A model generated the notes under the pieces. It was not told the origin of the DNA and ran no database searches. It worked only from the letters and a program-made list of their open reading frames with translations. Shown here in pieces: positions 7,302 through 16,011 of a stretch of DNA of 23,492 nucleotides; position 1 is the stretch's first letter, and each line of letters starts with the position of its first letter. The position numbers and the translations under genes were made by a program. The stretch covers positions 1 to 23,492 of the forward strand of contig NYZA01000109.1 of assembly GCA_002686955.1 (NCBI GenBank), written 5' to 3'. Origin of the DNA: Gemmatimonadota bacterium. GTDB lineage: Bacteria; GCA-2686955.

Positions 7302-9035
7302 ATGGCCCGTCGTCAGAGAGTCGCGGTTGGAATCGCCCTGGAAGGGAACGTACTGCGCATCGTACAATTGGAACGAAGGCGGGATCAAACGATTCATCTG
7401 ACAGCAATTCGACGGGCCAGCCTAATCGGCGATGATGAACTGCAGCCCGAGGGCGCGGAGCACGTGGCTGCGACAGTTGGAGGAAGGGGCGGCTTCGAAT
7501 CCGACACCGGAGCGCCTCCCGTTGGCGACCCCTTTGCCGCGACGGCCGATGCCTCAATCGATTCTCTGAGCTCAGAAGTGGGTGGCTCTCCGCTTGTCGC
7601 CGCGATTCTCGCGGGTGTAGATGGATTCAGCCTCGACAACGTCGCGGTGAACGTGCCGGATACGCATGTGTTCTACCACCACATGGTGTGGGAAGATGGT
7701 GGCAACAAGAAAGAACTGTTGCGGCAAGCGAGGGCTGAGCTTGATTCGGGCAGCGGGGGATTGGCAACAGAGAGTATCGATACAATTCAAGGCAAGGGAG
7801 CAAGCGTGATCTCAGCCGCGCGGGTGGGCGGCTGTCCTGTGGCCGAGGGAGCTCTCGCGGCCGAGGAGTTTCTGGATCGAAAGGTGGGGGTGATCTCGGC
7901 GGCTCCCGATGAGATCGCAGTGGCGGATTTGAGCCGAAGGGTAGCGCCCGCACCGAGCGAGGAGACGATTTCAGCGATCATCCACATTGCGGATGATTCA
8001 ACGCGCGTAATTCTGATGCAGGGAGAGACGGTTCTACGTGTGGCTCCGATCATCCATGAGTCCACGGATTCGCCGGCGCTTGCGCGCACGCTCGTGAGCC
8101 GGGTGGTGCTTGCGCAAGACGAGGCCGGAATTGGGGCGGTCGATCGATTCTTGTTGACCGGCGCGGCGGAGTGGATCGAGGCGTCCGAGTGGTTGCGTTC
8201 GGAGTTCCCGGACGCCGAGGTTCGCTATCTCGACTTGGGTGCGATCCAGGTTGAAGAAGATGCGAACACCGAGGTGATCGACCGGTTCTCGGTGGCTTTG
8301 GGGTTGGCTTGGTCGCTGCTGGAACCTTCGGCGGAAGAGGGCTGGATCGACCTCCTCCCGAAGGAGATCCGCGACCGGAATCTGCGAGGATTGGCGTGGC
8401 ACGGGATGGCCATGATCAGCGCGACCTCGGTATGCGCCGGCTTCCTGCTCTTCGCCGGTTTCGGACTTGTGCGGGCGGAGCGTGCCGCGAGGACCGAACT
8501 GGAATCGGTCGAAACGCAGATAGCCGAAGTGCAAGAACCGGCAATGCGAGCGATGGCCTTGGCGGAAGAAGCAGACGAGATGGAGCGTTCCCTGGATCGT
8601 CTCGCTTCGCTCGCGGGCGCACGTAAGATCTGGAGCGATCTGATCAGCTCCGCGGGAACCCATTTCCGTCAGATTGGGGGCTGCTGGATCACCGTCGTGG
8701 CCTCGACGAAAGATGCCGGAATGGACCTGCACGGCATGACGGTGCGACGACCGCGCCTGGCCGAGCTCGCCAACCGCATGGGCGATGTCGTCTTGCGCAG
8801 TGCGTCGGAGCTGCGCGTCCGCACACGGCCTGTTTATCGCTTCGAGCTGCGCTCCGGTAAGGACGTCGAGTCGGAAATCGAGGCCGCCCACGCCCTCGCC
8901 GCGGCGATGGCGGCGACCCAGGCGGCAGCATCAGCGCCGACTTCGAACCCTGGTGCCGGCCCCATTTCAGCCGCTGAGGAGGCTGGCCCACCGCCGCCAC
9001 CTGGCTCGGGGCCGGACGGGAGTACAGATATATGA
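7302..9035 (+). CDS. PilM-PilN fusion, pilus alignment complex (GspL-like architecture)
   Basis: 577 residues. Residues 1 to about 340 follow the actin-like PilM layout (VAVGIALEGNVLRIVQL at the start, and a late ATPase-fold segment around DRFLLTGAAEWIEA). At about 347 the sequence changes to IDLLPKEIRDRN, the cytoplasmic N-terminal motif of PilN that PilM normally binds in trans. A transmembrane helix follows (about 367-390), then a coiled-coil-like periplasmic stretch (395-440) and a PilN-like ferredoxin fold (to about 525). The tail is Ala/Pro-rich and ends with PPPPPGSG. A PilM-PilN fusion recreates the topology of GspL. The gene overlaps the next by ATGA at 9032-9035. PilM resemblance is moderate and diverged; the PilN join is clearer. 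Confidence 0.78.
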   Translation: MARRQRVAVGIALEGNVLRIVQLERRRDQTIHLTAIRRASLIGDDELQPEGAEHVAATVGGRGGFESDTGAPPVGDPFAATADASIDSLSSEVGGSPLVAAILAGVDGFSLDNVAVNVPDTHVFYHHMVWEDGGNKKELLRQARAELDSGSGGLATESIDTIQGKGASVISAARVGGCPVAEGALAAEEFLDRKVGVISAAPDEIAVADLSRRVAPAPSEETISAIIHIADDSTRVILMQGETVLRVAPIIHESTDSPALARTLVSRVVLAQDEAGIGAVDRFLLTGAAEWIEASEWLRSEFPDAEVRYLDLGAIQVEEDANTEVIDRFSVALGLAWSLLEPSAEEGWIDLLPKEIRDRNLRGLAWHGMAMISATSVCAGFLLFAGFGLVRAERAARTELESVETQIAEVQEPAMRAMALAEEADEMERSLDRLASLAGARKIWSDLISSAGTHFRQIGGCWITVVASTKDAGMDLHGMTVRRPRLAELANRMGDVVLRSASELRVRTRPVYRFELRSGKDVESEIEAAHALAAAMAATQAAASAPTSNPGAGPISAAEEAGPPPPPGSGPDGSTDI

Positions 9036-9907
9036 ACGCCCGTACCCGGAACACCGTAATTGTATCGTTGCTAGGCATCGCAATTCTGGGCGTCGGGACC
9101 TGGGGAGTGCGAGTGTATCTTCCCGGTCGCACGACGGAGGCCCAGCAGAGGCTGCGTCTCAGGCAGGAAACACTCGTTGAGTATCGCGACATGGCTGCAT
9201 CGATCGAAGAGGTTAGCGCTCGCCGCGACGAGACCGAGCAGAGGTGGAAAAGCCGCCCCCATCGCGTCCCCCCCGTTTCGGCCGCACATGATGTTTACGG
9301 TGCGATTACGCACATCGCGGAATCCAAATGCCACGCGCTGCCCTACAGCTACGCATTCGTCAGACGAGAGATAGAGGACGATGCCGAATACGTGGTTCTC
9401 CAGCTACGCGGCGCGGGTCCCTTCATCGATGTCTATCGGTTCGTCTGGGAGCTCGAACATGCCCGAGAGATATACGGAATCGATCGAGTCCGCCTGCGCT
9501 GGCTCGATGCCGGACCGACAGAGGCCGGCTCTCTCGGTTTTGAGCTCGACTTGCGTGCCTACACCGGTGGGGATGGCAAGAAAGCCCAGTTGATCTCAGT
9601 CCGAGCGGAACCGAAATTCCCTTGGCTCAGCTACAACCCCTTCTCACCCCTGGTTCGAGAGACTCTGCCGCCGAATACCGACGACTTGGTCGAGGTGGAG
9701 CGATCGGTGCTGCGGGCCCTTACGCCCACCTTCGCCTTTGTGGAGGACCAGAAGGGCGAATTGGTAACCCTCAAAGAGGGTGAAGCGGTTTACTTGGGCT
9801 ACCTGACCAGGATCAACTCTGCCGCGAATAGCGCCCGATTCACCCTCAACAAGGGCGGCCTGATAGAAGCCATCGATCTCGAGTTGTTGCTGGGAGCGAA
9901 CCAATGA
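9032..9907 (+). CDS. PilO-PilP fusion, pilus alignment complex
   Basis: 291 residues. A short cytoplasmic tail and one transmembrane helix (about 9-31) are followed by a coiled-coil-like region (38-70) and an alpha/beta periplasmic domain (85-175), the PilO plan. After about residue 200 (YNPFSP) comes a beta-rich segment, with VEDQKGELVTLKEGEAVYLGYLTRI inside it shown here only in part as ELVTLKEGEAVYLGYLTRI. This is the homology-region fold of PilP: residue following NPF, then a small beta-barrel with a K-x-G-x-x-V/I-G pattern. PilP normally is a lipoprotein that ties PilN/PilO to the secretin; here it would be tethered through PilO's helix, with no lipobox needed. Overlaps of 4 bases exist at both ends (9032-9035 and 9904-9907 if the upstream secretin ATG is used). 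The PilO call rests on topology and position, the PilP call on local pattern. Confidence 0.68.
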   Translation: MNARTRNTVIVSLLGIAILGVGTWGVRVYLPGRTTEAQQRLRLRQETLVEYRDMAASIEEVSARRDETEQRWKSRPHRVPPVSAAHDVYGAITHIAESKCHALPYSYAFVRREIEDDAEYVVLQLRGAGPFIDVYRFVWELEHAREIYGIDRVRLRWLDAGPTEAGSLGFELDLRAYTGGDGKKAQLISVRAEPKFPWLSYNPFSPLVRETLPPNTDDLVEVERSVLRALTPTFAFVEDQKGELVTLKEGEAVYLGYLTRINSAANSARFTLNKGGLIEAIDLELLLGANQ

Positions 9908-9909
9908 AT

Positions 9910-9913
9910 GGAG
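9910..9913 (+). promoter_or_regulatory. Ribosome binding site deciding the secretin start
   Basis: GGAG is 8 bases before ATG 9922. The in-frame ATG at 9904 overlaps the previous stop and would add six polar residues ahead of a good signal peptide, so 9922 is preferred. Confidence 0.6.
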
Positions 9914-9921
9914 ATCACGAC

Positions 9922-11163
9922 ATGAATATAGCTCGAGCTCAGAGGTTGCCGATCTTTATCCTATGTGCTCTCACGCTAACCGTGGCGGCGCCCTCCGCCC
10001 GGGCTGCCGATGACAGAGAGATCGGGCGACTGGCACGTGGCGCATCCGCTGACGAAATTGTGTCCTTGGGCAGAGACATGCCGATACGACGCGCAATGGA
10101 AGTTCTGAGCGCCATCGCCAAAGAGAGCGAAGGCAAGGTAATCATCGATCTCGACAAACGTGGTGATCCGATTGGGATCGATATCGTGAATGTGCCCTGG
10201 CACAAGGCGTTCGAGATGATCCTGCGGTCGAATGCGCTCTCGTACAAGGAGTTCAAGGACCACTACCTGGTCAGCGCCGTCGATGGCGTGGCCGGAGACG
10301 GTGGACTGGCCGATATGGTCACGGCGGATCAACGCGAAGTCGTGATCTCAGCCACCTTCTTCGAGGCCGACAGAAAGCAGATCAAGGAGATCGGCATCGA
10401 CTGGTCGGCTCTGCTGGGCTCCTCCAGCGACCAGATCGAGTTCCTCGGTGCTACGAACGTAACTGATGATGTTTTCAAGGCCAAGCTGGAGGAAACCGAG
10501 CTCGCGTCCAACTTCTCATTGTCAGGGACTCTCAAGGCATTTGAATCGGAGAATATCGGCGAGATCATCGCCAGCCCGAGGATCACGGTGCTGACGGGGC
10601 GCCGGGGGCGGGTTCAAGTTGGTACCGACTTTTCGATAAAGACGCGCGATTTCGCGGGAAACGTCATCGACAATTTCTTCAGCACCGGAACGATACTCAC
10701 CGTTAGTCCAGAGGTGATCGAGGTCGAAGGGATGTCGTTCATCCATCTGCTGATCGAAGCCGAACGTTCGTCCGCGATTCCCGATGCTGTATCCACTCAG
10801 ATCAAGAAAGACCAGGCATCGACCGAAGTGTTTCTTCTCGATGGAGAGGAGACGGTATTGGCCGGGCTCTTCTCGACCGAAGAGCTGCACGTGCGAAAAG
10901 GCATCCCTTTCTTGAGAAACCTGCCGAGCTGGATGCTGGGGCTTCGATATCTCACAGGCTATGATCGGGTGGAAGTGACGGAGAAGGAGCTCGTGATCGT
11001 CATTGGGGCCGAGCTCGTGCCAAGGCTCGATGAGCGTCTGCAAGATAAAGTCGAGCAGGCCCGCGGGCACAGAGTCAGAGCCGCACGGGATGCCCTGGAT
11101 CAGATTCAATACGATGTTCGAAGCGCGCTCGATGCCAAGGAGGCATCAAACGAGCTGCAATGA
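9922..11163 (+). CDS. pilQ: Short outer-membrane secretin (PilQ/GspD family)
   Basis: 413 residues, about half the length of usual PilQ or GspD. A signal peptide (1 to about 29, ending SARA before ADD) is followed by a single STN/N-domain-like module (about 50-115). The secretin core runs from about 135 (REVVISATFFEADRKQIKEI) to 385. Family marks include SPRITVLTGRRGRVQVG, the STGTILTVSPEV segment, VFLLDGEETVLAGL and KGIPFLRNLP. It would form the gated channel through which the pilus or substrate exits. There are no AMIN domains and no multiple N1 repeats, so the periplasmic vestibule should be short and would depend on the PilP part of the preceding fusion. The last about 30 residues (DKVEQARGHRVRAARDALDQ) are probably helical and could serve as an S-domain-like or pilotin-binding tail. 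Its stop is one base from the convergent stop of the next gene. Confidence 0.85.
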   Translation: MNIARAQRLPIFILCALTLTVAAPSARAADDREIGRLARGASADEIVSLGRDMPIRRAMEVLSAIAKESEGKVIIDLDKRGDPIGIDIVNVPWHKAFEMILRSNALSYKEFKDHYLVSAVDGVAGDGGLADMVTADQREVVISATFFEADRKQIKEIGIDWSALLGSSSDQIEFLGATNVTDDVFKAKLEETELASNFSLSGTLKAFESENIGEIIASPRITVLTGRRGRVQVGTDFSIKTRDFAGNVIDNFFSTGTILTVSPEVIEVEGMSFIHLLIEAERSSAIPDAVSTQIKKDQASTEVFLLDGEETVLAGLFSTEELHVRKGIPFLRNLPSWMLGLRYLTGYDRVEVTEKELVIVIGAELVPRLDERLQDKVEQARGHRVRAARDALDQIQYDVRSALDAKEASNELQ

Positions 11164-11164
11164 C

Positions 11165-12865
11165 CTACATATTCGTGTAGTCCGGTCCTCCGCCACCTTC
11201 TGGTGTTACCCATGTGATGACTTCATAGGGATCCGATATGTCACACGTCTTGCAGTGGACGCAGTTCGAGAAGTTGATCTGCAGTTTCTTCCCCTCACTT
11301 TCGTCGTCTACGATTTCGTAGACCCCGGCCGGGCAGAAGTACTGGCACGGGTTCCCGTACTCTCTTGCGCAGATAGTTCCGCATAGCTCCGGAGTGGCTA
11401 CTTGCAAGTGGGAGGGCTGGTTCTCCTCGTGGATCGCGCCGGAGTGGTAGACATCGGTGAGTTTGTCGAGGAGGCCATCCCCCTTGAGATCGTTGCTGAA
11501 AGGATCGACGTCAGGTGATTGTCCGTCATAGAATTCCGCTACGGTCTGCCTGTCCGTATGGTCTGGGCTTATCCGGAGCTTGCCGGATGGCAATCGTCCC
11601 CCTGTCGCCTGCGCAAGAGCAGCCCACATCATGCCGCTTACCTTGCCTTTTCGGAAGGGTTGTCGGAAATTGCGTACCTTGTACAGCTCTTTTCCAAGCC
11701 AGCTCTCGTCGAGCGCCCGCGGATAGGCCCCTAGCGTCGCCGATGAGGTATCGCCAGAAATCAGTGCCTGGAAGATCGTTTCCGCCGCGAGCATCCCGCT
11801 CTTCATTGCGGTGTGAATCCCCTTGAGTCGAGGGGTGTTCAGTAGCGAGGCGGAATCACCAACAATCACGCAACCATCGACGGCCATACGCGGCATCGAA
11901 TAGTAGCCTCCTTCTGGGATCGTCTTCGCCCCATAGCGGACGATCTCGCCTCCTCCGAGGAGTTCCTGCATATATGGGTGTTGCTTGAATCGAGTGAAGA
12001 GGCGGTGAGGATCGAGATAGGGGTCTTTCCAATCCAGTCCGACCACCATTCCGATCGAAACATGTTCGTCGTCGATGTGGTAGATCCATGTGCCCCCATA
12101 CTGGTCTCGGTGCAGCGGAAAACCTGCCGTGTGGGTAACTTTGCCAGGGAACGCGCGCCCCTTTGGCAGTTTCCAGATCTCTTTGATCCCAGTCCCGTAG
12201 ATCTGGGGATTGCGCCCTTCGTCGAGCTTCATCTCCCTGGTGAGGTATTTGGTCAGATGTCCACGCGGACCTTCGCCCAGCACCGTTACCTTGGCTTTGA
12301 GAACCATGCCTGGTTCGAAGTTCGATCGCGGCTCTCCGTCGTGGCCGATTCCCATGTCGCCGGTTTGAACTCCAACGACTCCGCCATCCTCGATAAGTAG
12401 CTTGGCGGCCGGGAACCCTGGCATCACCTCGATCGCGTAATCCTCGCAAAACCCGGCCATCCACTTAACGACTCTATTGAGGCTAACGATGTGGTAGCCA
12501 TGTTGCCGAAGAGTCGGAGGCACGAACGGGGCTTTCCGATATCGGTTTTCAGAGAAGAGCAAGACCTCGTCGGAAACGACCGGTGCATCTTCCGGGAAAT
12601 CCCTCTGCATGTAGTCCGGCATCAGTTCTTTGATGGCGATCGGGTCCATCACCGCGCCGGATAGGGAATGCCCCCCTAGCTCAGGCGCCTTTTCCACCAT
12701 CATGATCATCAGCTCATCAAGAGCCTCGCCATCCTTCTTCCTCGACTGAATGGCCTCGTTGTGGGCCAGTACGAGTTGACCGAGTCGGATGGCCGATGCC
12801 AGGTTGGCGGGCCCGGCTCCGACGAAAAGGACGTCGACGTCCATGCTCTCGCGTTGGATCTCCAT
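11165..12865 (-). CDS. Electron transfer flavoprotein-ubiquinone oxidoreductase
   Basis: 566 residues. The enzyme takes electrons from reduced ETF (fed by acyl-CoA and amino-acid dehydrogenases) and passes them to ubiquinone or another quinone at the inner membrane face. The FAD-binding N-terminus reads VLFVGAGPANLASAIRL (G16, G18). The C-terminus carries the 4Fe-4S ligands: a Cys in FCPAGVYE and three in NCVHCKTCDI. GGYYSMPRM and GDSASLLNTPRLKGIHTAM are further family signatures. Length agrees with bacterial ETF-QO. ATG 12865 has AGGA 6 bases upstream (12872-12875 on the plus strand). A GTG at 12889 overlapping the acs stop would add 8 residues and cannot be excluded. It is the last gene of a minus-strand operon. 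No etfAB genes are in the window. Confidence 0.93.
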   Translation of the reverse strand: MEIQRESMDVDVLFVGAGPANLASAIRLGQLVLAHNEAIQSRKKDGEALDELMIMMVEKAPELGGHSLSGAVMDPIAIKELMPDYMQRDFPEDAPVVSDEVLLFSENRYRKAPFVPPTLRQHGYHIVSLNRVVKWMAGFCEDYAIEVMPGFPAAKLLIEDGGVVGVQTGDMGIGHDGEPRSNFEPGMVLKAKVTVLGEGPRGHLTKYLTREMKLDEGRNPQIYGTGIKEIWKLPKGRAFPGKVTHTAGFPLHRDQYGGTWIYHIDDEHVSIGMVVGLDWKDPYLDPHRLFTRFKQHPYMQELLGGGEIVRYGAKTIPEGGYYSMPRMAVDGCVIVGDSASLLNTPRLKGIHTAMKSGMLAAETIFQALISGDTSSATLGAYPRALDESWLGKELYKVRNFRQPFRKGKVSGMMWAALAQATGGRLPSGKLRISPDHTDRQTVAEFYDGQSPDVDPFSNDLKGDGLLDKLTDVYHSGAIHEENQPSHLQVATPELCGTICAREYGNPCQYFCPAGVYEIVDDESEGKKLQINFSNCVHCKTCDISDPYEVITWVTPEGGGGPDYTNM

Positions 12866-12885
12866 ATCTGTTCCTAGTGCTAGAT

Positions 12886-14853
12886 TCACCCTTCGATAGA
12901 CTCGTACTCTGTCTTCAATCGAGCCACGACGGATGGGTCCGCGAGTGTGGTCGTATCTCCGAGGGCGTGACCCTCCGCCACATCTCGTAGCAGACGACGC
13001 ATGATCTTTCCGCTGCGGGTCTTGGGTAGGTCCACGGCGATTAGCACTTTCTCGGGCTTGGCGATAGCGCCGATCTTCTGGGCAACGTGATCCTTGAGCG
13101 TCTGCTCCAAATCCTCGTCATGTTCGTGTGCCTCGCGAAGAAGTACAAAGGCGGCAATGGCGATGCCTTTGATCTCATGCTCGATGCCGACAACCGCGGC
13201 CTCGGCCACCGCGGGATGGTCGACGAGCGCCGACTCGACTTCCATTGTGCCGATACGGTGCCCCGCGGTGTTGATGACATCGTCGACTCGACCGAGAATC
13301 CAGAAATATCCGTCATCGTCCCGCTTTGCTCCGTCACCGGGGAAGTACGTATGTGGCCACTTGCTCCAGTAAGTCGAGACAAAACGTTCTCGATCGCCCC
13401 AGATTCCTCTCAGCATCGAAGGCCAGGGATCTCTAATCGCGAGGAGTCCACCGCCGGTTTCGACCGTTTCGCCGTCAGGCGTCAGGACTTCCGCCTGGAT
13501 TCCTGGGAATGCTCGCGTCGCCGAGCCGGGCTTGGTGGTGACCGCACCGGGTAATGGCGTGATCATGATTGCGCCTGTTTCAGTCTGCCACCACGTGTCG
13601 ACGATGGGCGAGCTTCGCCCGCCAATGACCTCATGGTACCACACCCAGGCCTCGGGATTGATTGGCTCTCCAACGGATCCCAAGAGTCGCAGGCTAGACA
13701 GATCTCTGGCGTCAGGCCACTCATTTCCCCATTTCATGAAAGCTCTAATAGCCGTAGGTGCGGTGTAGAAGATGCTGACGCCGTATTTCTCAATGATTCT
13801 CCAGAAACGATCCCTCTTCGGCCAATCCGGAGCACCTTCGTACATGATTTGCGTCACGCCGTTCGCCATTGGGCCGTACACGATGTACGAATGGCCGGTC
13901 ACCCATCCGCAGTCGGCAGTACACCAAAACACGTCGTCATCTCGAAGATCGAAAACGTATTTTGCTGTTGCGTAGGTGCCCACCATGTAGCCACCGGTGG
14001 TGTGAACGATCCCCTTCGGCTTTCCCGTTGTTCCACTCGTATACAGTATAAAGAGAACATCTTCCGCATTCGTCGGCTCCGGCCGGCAATGGAAAGACAT
14101 ATTTGCGACCAAATCATGCCACCAGACGTCCCTATCGGAATTCCACGCCAAGTCGCCGAGGGGCGTGGTGTCTCGCTGATAGACCACCACATGTTCAACC
14201 GAATTGGTGTCTGGGTTGTCGAGAGCGTCATCGACGATCGCTTTGAGCGGCAGCTTGTTTCCGCGCCTCCATCCGGCATCGGCGGTGATGATCGCTTTCG
14301 CCTTCGCGTCGGAAATCCGATCGACCAGGGAATCGGCACTGAAGCCGGCGAAGATTACTGAGTGGATCGCCCCAATTCGCGCGCAGGCCAACATCGCGAT
14401 CGGCAGCTCGGGGACCATCGGCATATAGATCGCAACCCGGTCGCCTTTGCGAACACCGAGGCTCTTGAGTCCGTTCGCGAACTTCGATACCTCGCGAAGC
14501 ATGTCCCAATAGGTGAGCGTTCGCTCGTCGCCGGGTTCGCCTTCCCAGATGATCGCCGCCCTATTACGCAGGCCCGAGGCAACATGACGGTCCAGACAGT
14601 TTGCGGAGGCGTTGATCTTTCCGTCCACGAACCACTCGGCGTCCGGAGTGTTCCAGCGGAGAACATCGGTCCACGGCGCGATCCACTCGAGCTCTTGGGC
14701 CATCTCGGCCCAGAAAGCCAGGGGGTCCGCGTCGGCCTTTTCGTACAAGCTCTCGTCGACGACGCGTGCCATGGAGACGAAGTCCTTGGGCGGCGCAAAG
14801 TAGCGATGCTCACGGAGAAGATCAGATATCGGAACGTGCGGTTTCTTGCTCAT
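12886..14853 (-). CDS. acsA: Acetyl-CoA synthetase (AMP-forming)
   Basis: 655 residues, the usual length. It activates acetate with ATP and CoA to acetyl-CoA, via acetyl-AMP. The ATP-binding loop [11 protein letters not shown] is at 271-281. [10 protein letters not shown] and the [16 protein letters not shown] hinge region are present. The C-terminal [11 protein letters not shown] holds the lysine (K616) that Pat/CobB-type systems acetylate to switch the enzyme off. ATG 14853 is chosen because AAGG lies 5 bases upstream; a GTG two codons earlier lacks this spacing. It is 75 bases after lptG and 20 bases before the ETF-QO start, on the same strand. All family motifs look intact. Confidence 0.96.
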   Translation of the reverse strand: MSKKPHVPISDLLREHRYFAPPKDFVSMARVVDESLYEKADADPLAFWAEMAQELEWIAPWTDVLRWNTPDAEWFVDGKINASANCLDRHVASGLRNRAAIIWEGEPGDERTLTYWDMLREVSKFANGLKSLGVRKGDRVAIYMPMVPELPIAMLACARIGAIHSVIFAGFSADSLVDRISDAKAKAIITADAGWRRGNKLPLKAIVDDALDNPDTNSVEHVVVYQRDTTPLGDLAWNSDRDVWWHDLVANMSFHCRPEPTNAEDVLFILYTSGTTGKPKGIVHTTGGYMVGTYATAKYVFDLRDDDVFWCTADCGWVTGHSYIVYGPMANGVTQIMYEGAPDWPKRDRFWRIIEKYGVSIFYTAPTAIRAFMKWGNEWPDARDLSSLRLLGSVGEPINPEAWVWYHEVIGGRSSPIVDTWWQTETGAIMITPLPGAVTTKPGSATRAFPGIQAEVLTPDGETVETGGGLLAIRDPWPSMLRGIWGDRERFVSTYWSKWPHTYFPGDGAKRDDDGYFWILGRVDDVINTAGHRIGTMEVESALVDHPAVAEAAVVGIEHEIKGIAIAAFVLLREAHEHDEDLEQTLKDHVAQKIGAIAKPEKVLIAVDLPKTRSGKIMRRLLRDVAEGHALGDTTTLADPSVVARLKTEYESIEG

Positions 14854-14928
14854 GGACACCTTCTCGGTGGACTCTGTGATCGTGGCTCAATCAAGGGCGG
14901 AATGGTGCCAGCCTACCACAGCGCAAGG

Positions 14929-16011
14929 TCAGTGCCCGCGTTGCCGCCAACCCAGCATCGCGACACCCAGAATCGCGAAGATCCCGTCCGGGAGCCAGGC
15001 CGCGATGAGGGGCTGCACACTGCCGTGCTCGCCGAGCGTTTGCAATAGGCGCGTGAACATGACGAAGAGGAACCCCACGACCACGTAGATTGTGAAGCTC
15101 AGCCACGCGCCCCCCTTCTTCCTTTTGGTGGAGAGCGGAGCTCCGAACAGCACGAGTACCAAGGTCGACAACGGAAAGGAGAATCGAAGATGAAGGTTGG
15201 TCTTCTCGAGGGCAGTCGGTTCACCTGAACGCATTCGCACGTCGATTCGTCGCATGAGCTCCGTCAAGGTCAGCTCCCGTGCCTTTCGCTTCTCCGTGGA
15301 AAAATCCTCGGGTTGTTCAGGCAAGTCCGGCCTGGCCAAGCGCTCGAAAGCCTCGAAGGCCGTTTCTCGTTCACCGTCGAACGATCGCGCGACCCCATCT
15401 TCAAGAACCCACATCCCATCTCTCCAGATCGCTCTCTCGGCCCGCACGTGCTCGTAAACCCTCTGGTCTTCGATTCTGATGATCTCGACGTTGAGCATTC
15501 GCTTGCGACGACCGTCCCACCTTCGCATGAAGTATTTGTGCCCATGCAGTCCGTCATATGTGTGGTTGCTACGCGATTGCAAATCGATCTTCGGCCTGCC
15601 CTTAATCTCAACCATTTCGATGTCCTTGGCCGTACGCTCCGACTCTGGAATCATCGATGTTGCCAGATATGTGGCAAACGCGCTAATGATCACACCGCAG
15701 ACGAAGACAGGAGACAGAATTCTCGAAAGCGACAGCCCGGCCGCTCGCATGGCGTCGATCTCGCCGTGAGCCGCCAATCCTCCGATGCCGAAAAAACAAG
15801 CGATCAAAGCGGAGATGGGCAGGATCAGCTGAATTATGTATGGGATCTGAAACCAGTAGAAACGAACGATCTCGTTTGCCGTTGCTTCTTTGTCGATGAA
15901 GGTGTCGATGTTGTCGAAAAGGTCGACAAGAACGAAGACCGACAAAGAAGTGGCCAATACCGCTCCGAGCACCAATAAGAAACGGCCGGCCACGTACCGG
16001 TCGAGAATCAC
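14929..16011 (-). CDS. lptG: LPS export ABC transporter permease LptG
   Basis: 360 residues. LptG pairs with LptF and the LptB ATPase to extract lipopolysaccharide from the inner membrane and pass it to LptC/LptA. The YjgP/YjgQ plan is visible: N-terminal helices at about 10-33, 60-82 and 95-118, a periplasmic jellyroll (about 125-255), and three C-terminal helices (about 273-345). HGEIDAMRAAGLSLSRI is the coupling-helix region and MIPESER follows the third helix, both typical. The start is GTG 16011, overlapping the lptF stop as GTGA, with AGGA 7 bases upstream. Whether it is LptG rather than a second LptF is judged from gene order (F then G) and length. Confidence 0.9.
   Translation of the reverse strand: MILDRYVAGRFLLVLGAVLATSLSVFVLVDLFDNIDTFIDKEATANEIVRFYWFQIPYIIQLILPISALIACFFGIGGLAAHGEIDAMRAAGLSLSRILSPVFVCGVIISAFATYLATSMIPESERTAKDIEMVEIKGRPKIDLQSRSNHTYDGLHGHKYFMRRWDGRRKRMLNVEIIRIEDQRVYEHVRAERAIWRDGMWVLEDGVARSFDGERETAFEAFERLARPDLPEQPEDFSTEKRKARELTLTELMRRIDVRMRSGEPTALEKTNLHLRFSFPLSTLVLVLFGAPLSTKRKKGGAWLSFTIYVVVGFLFVMFTRLLQTLGEHGSVQPLIAAWLPDGIFAILGVAMLGWRQRGH

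Noticed and set aside
8034-8891. Minus-strand frame of 285 codons opposite the PilM-PilN gene
   Set aside because: The plus frame carries PilM and PilN patterns and has a good ribosome site; the minus frame has neither.
2770-11163. Type II secretion system as the identity of the cluster
   Set aside because: A PilT-like ATPase, PilM-like actin-fold domain and PilP-like domain are pilus features, and GspG/H/I/J/K genes are absent. The GspL-like topology of the fusion keeps this as a minor alternative.
13633-14361. Plus-strand frame of 242 codons opposite acsA
   Set aside because: Mirror frame of a highly conserved gene; no independent family resemblance.
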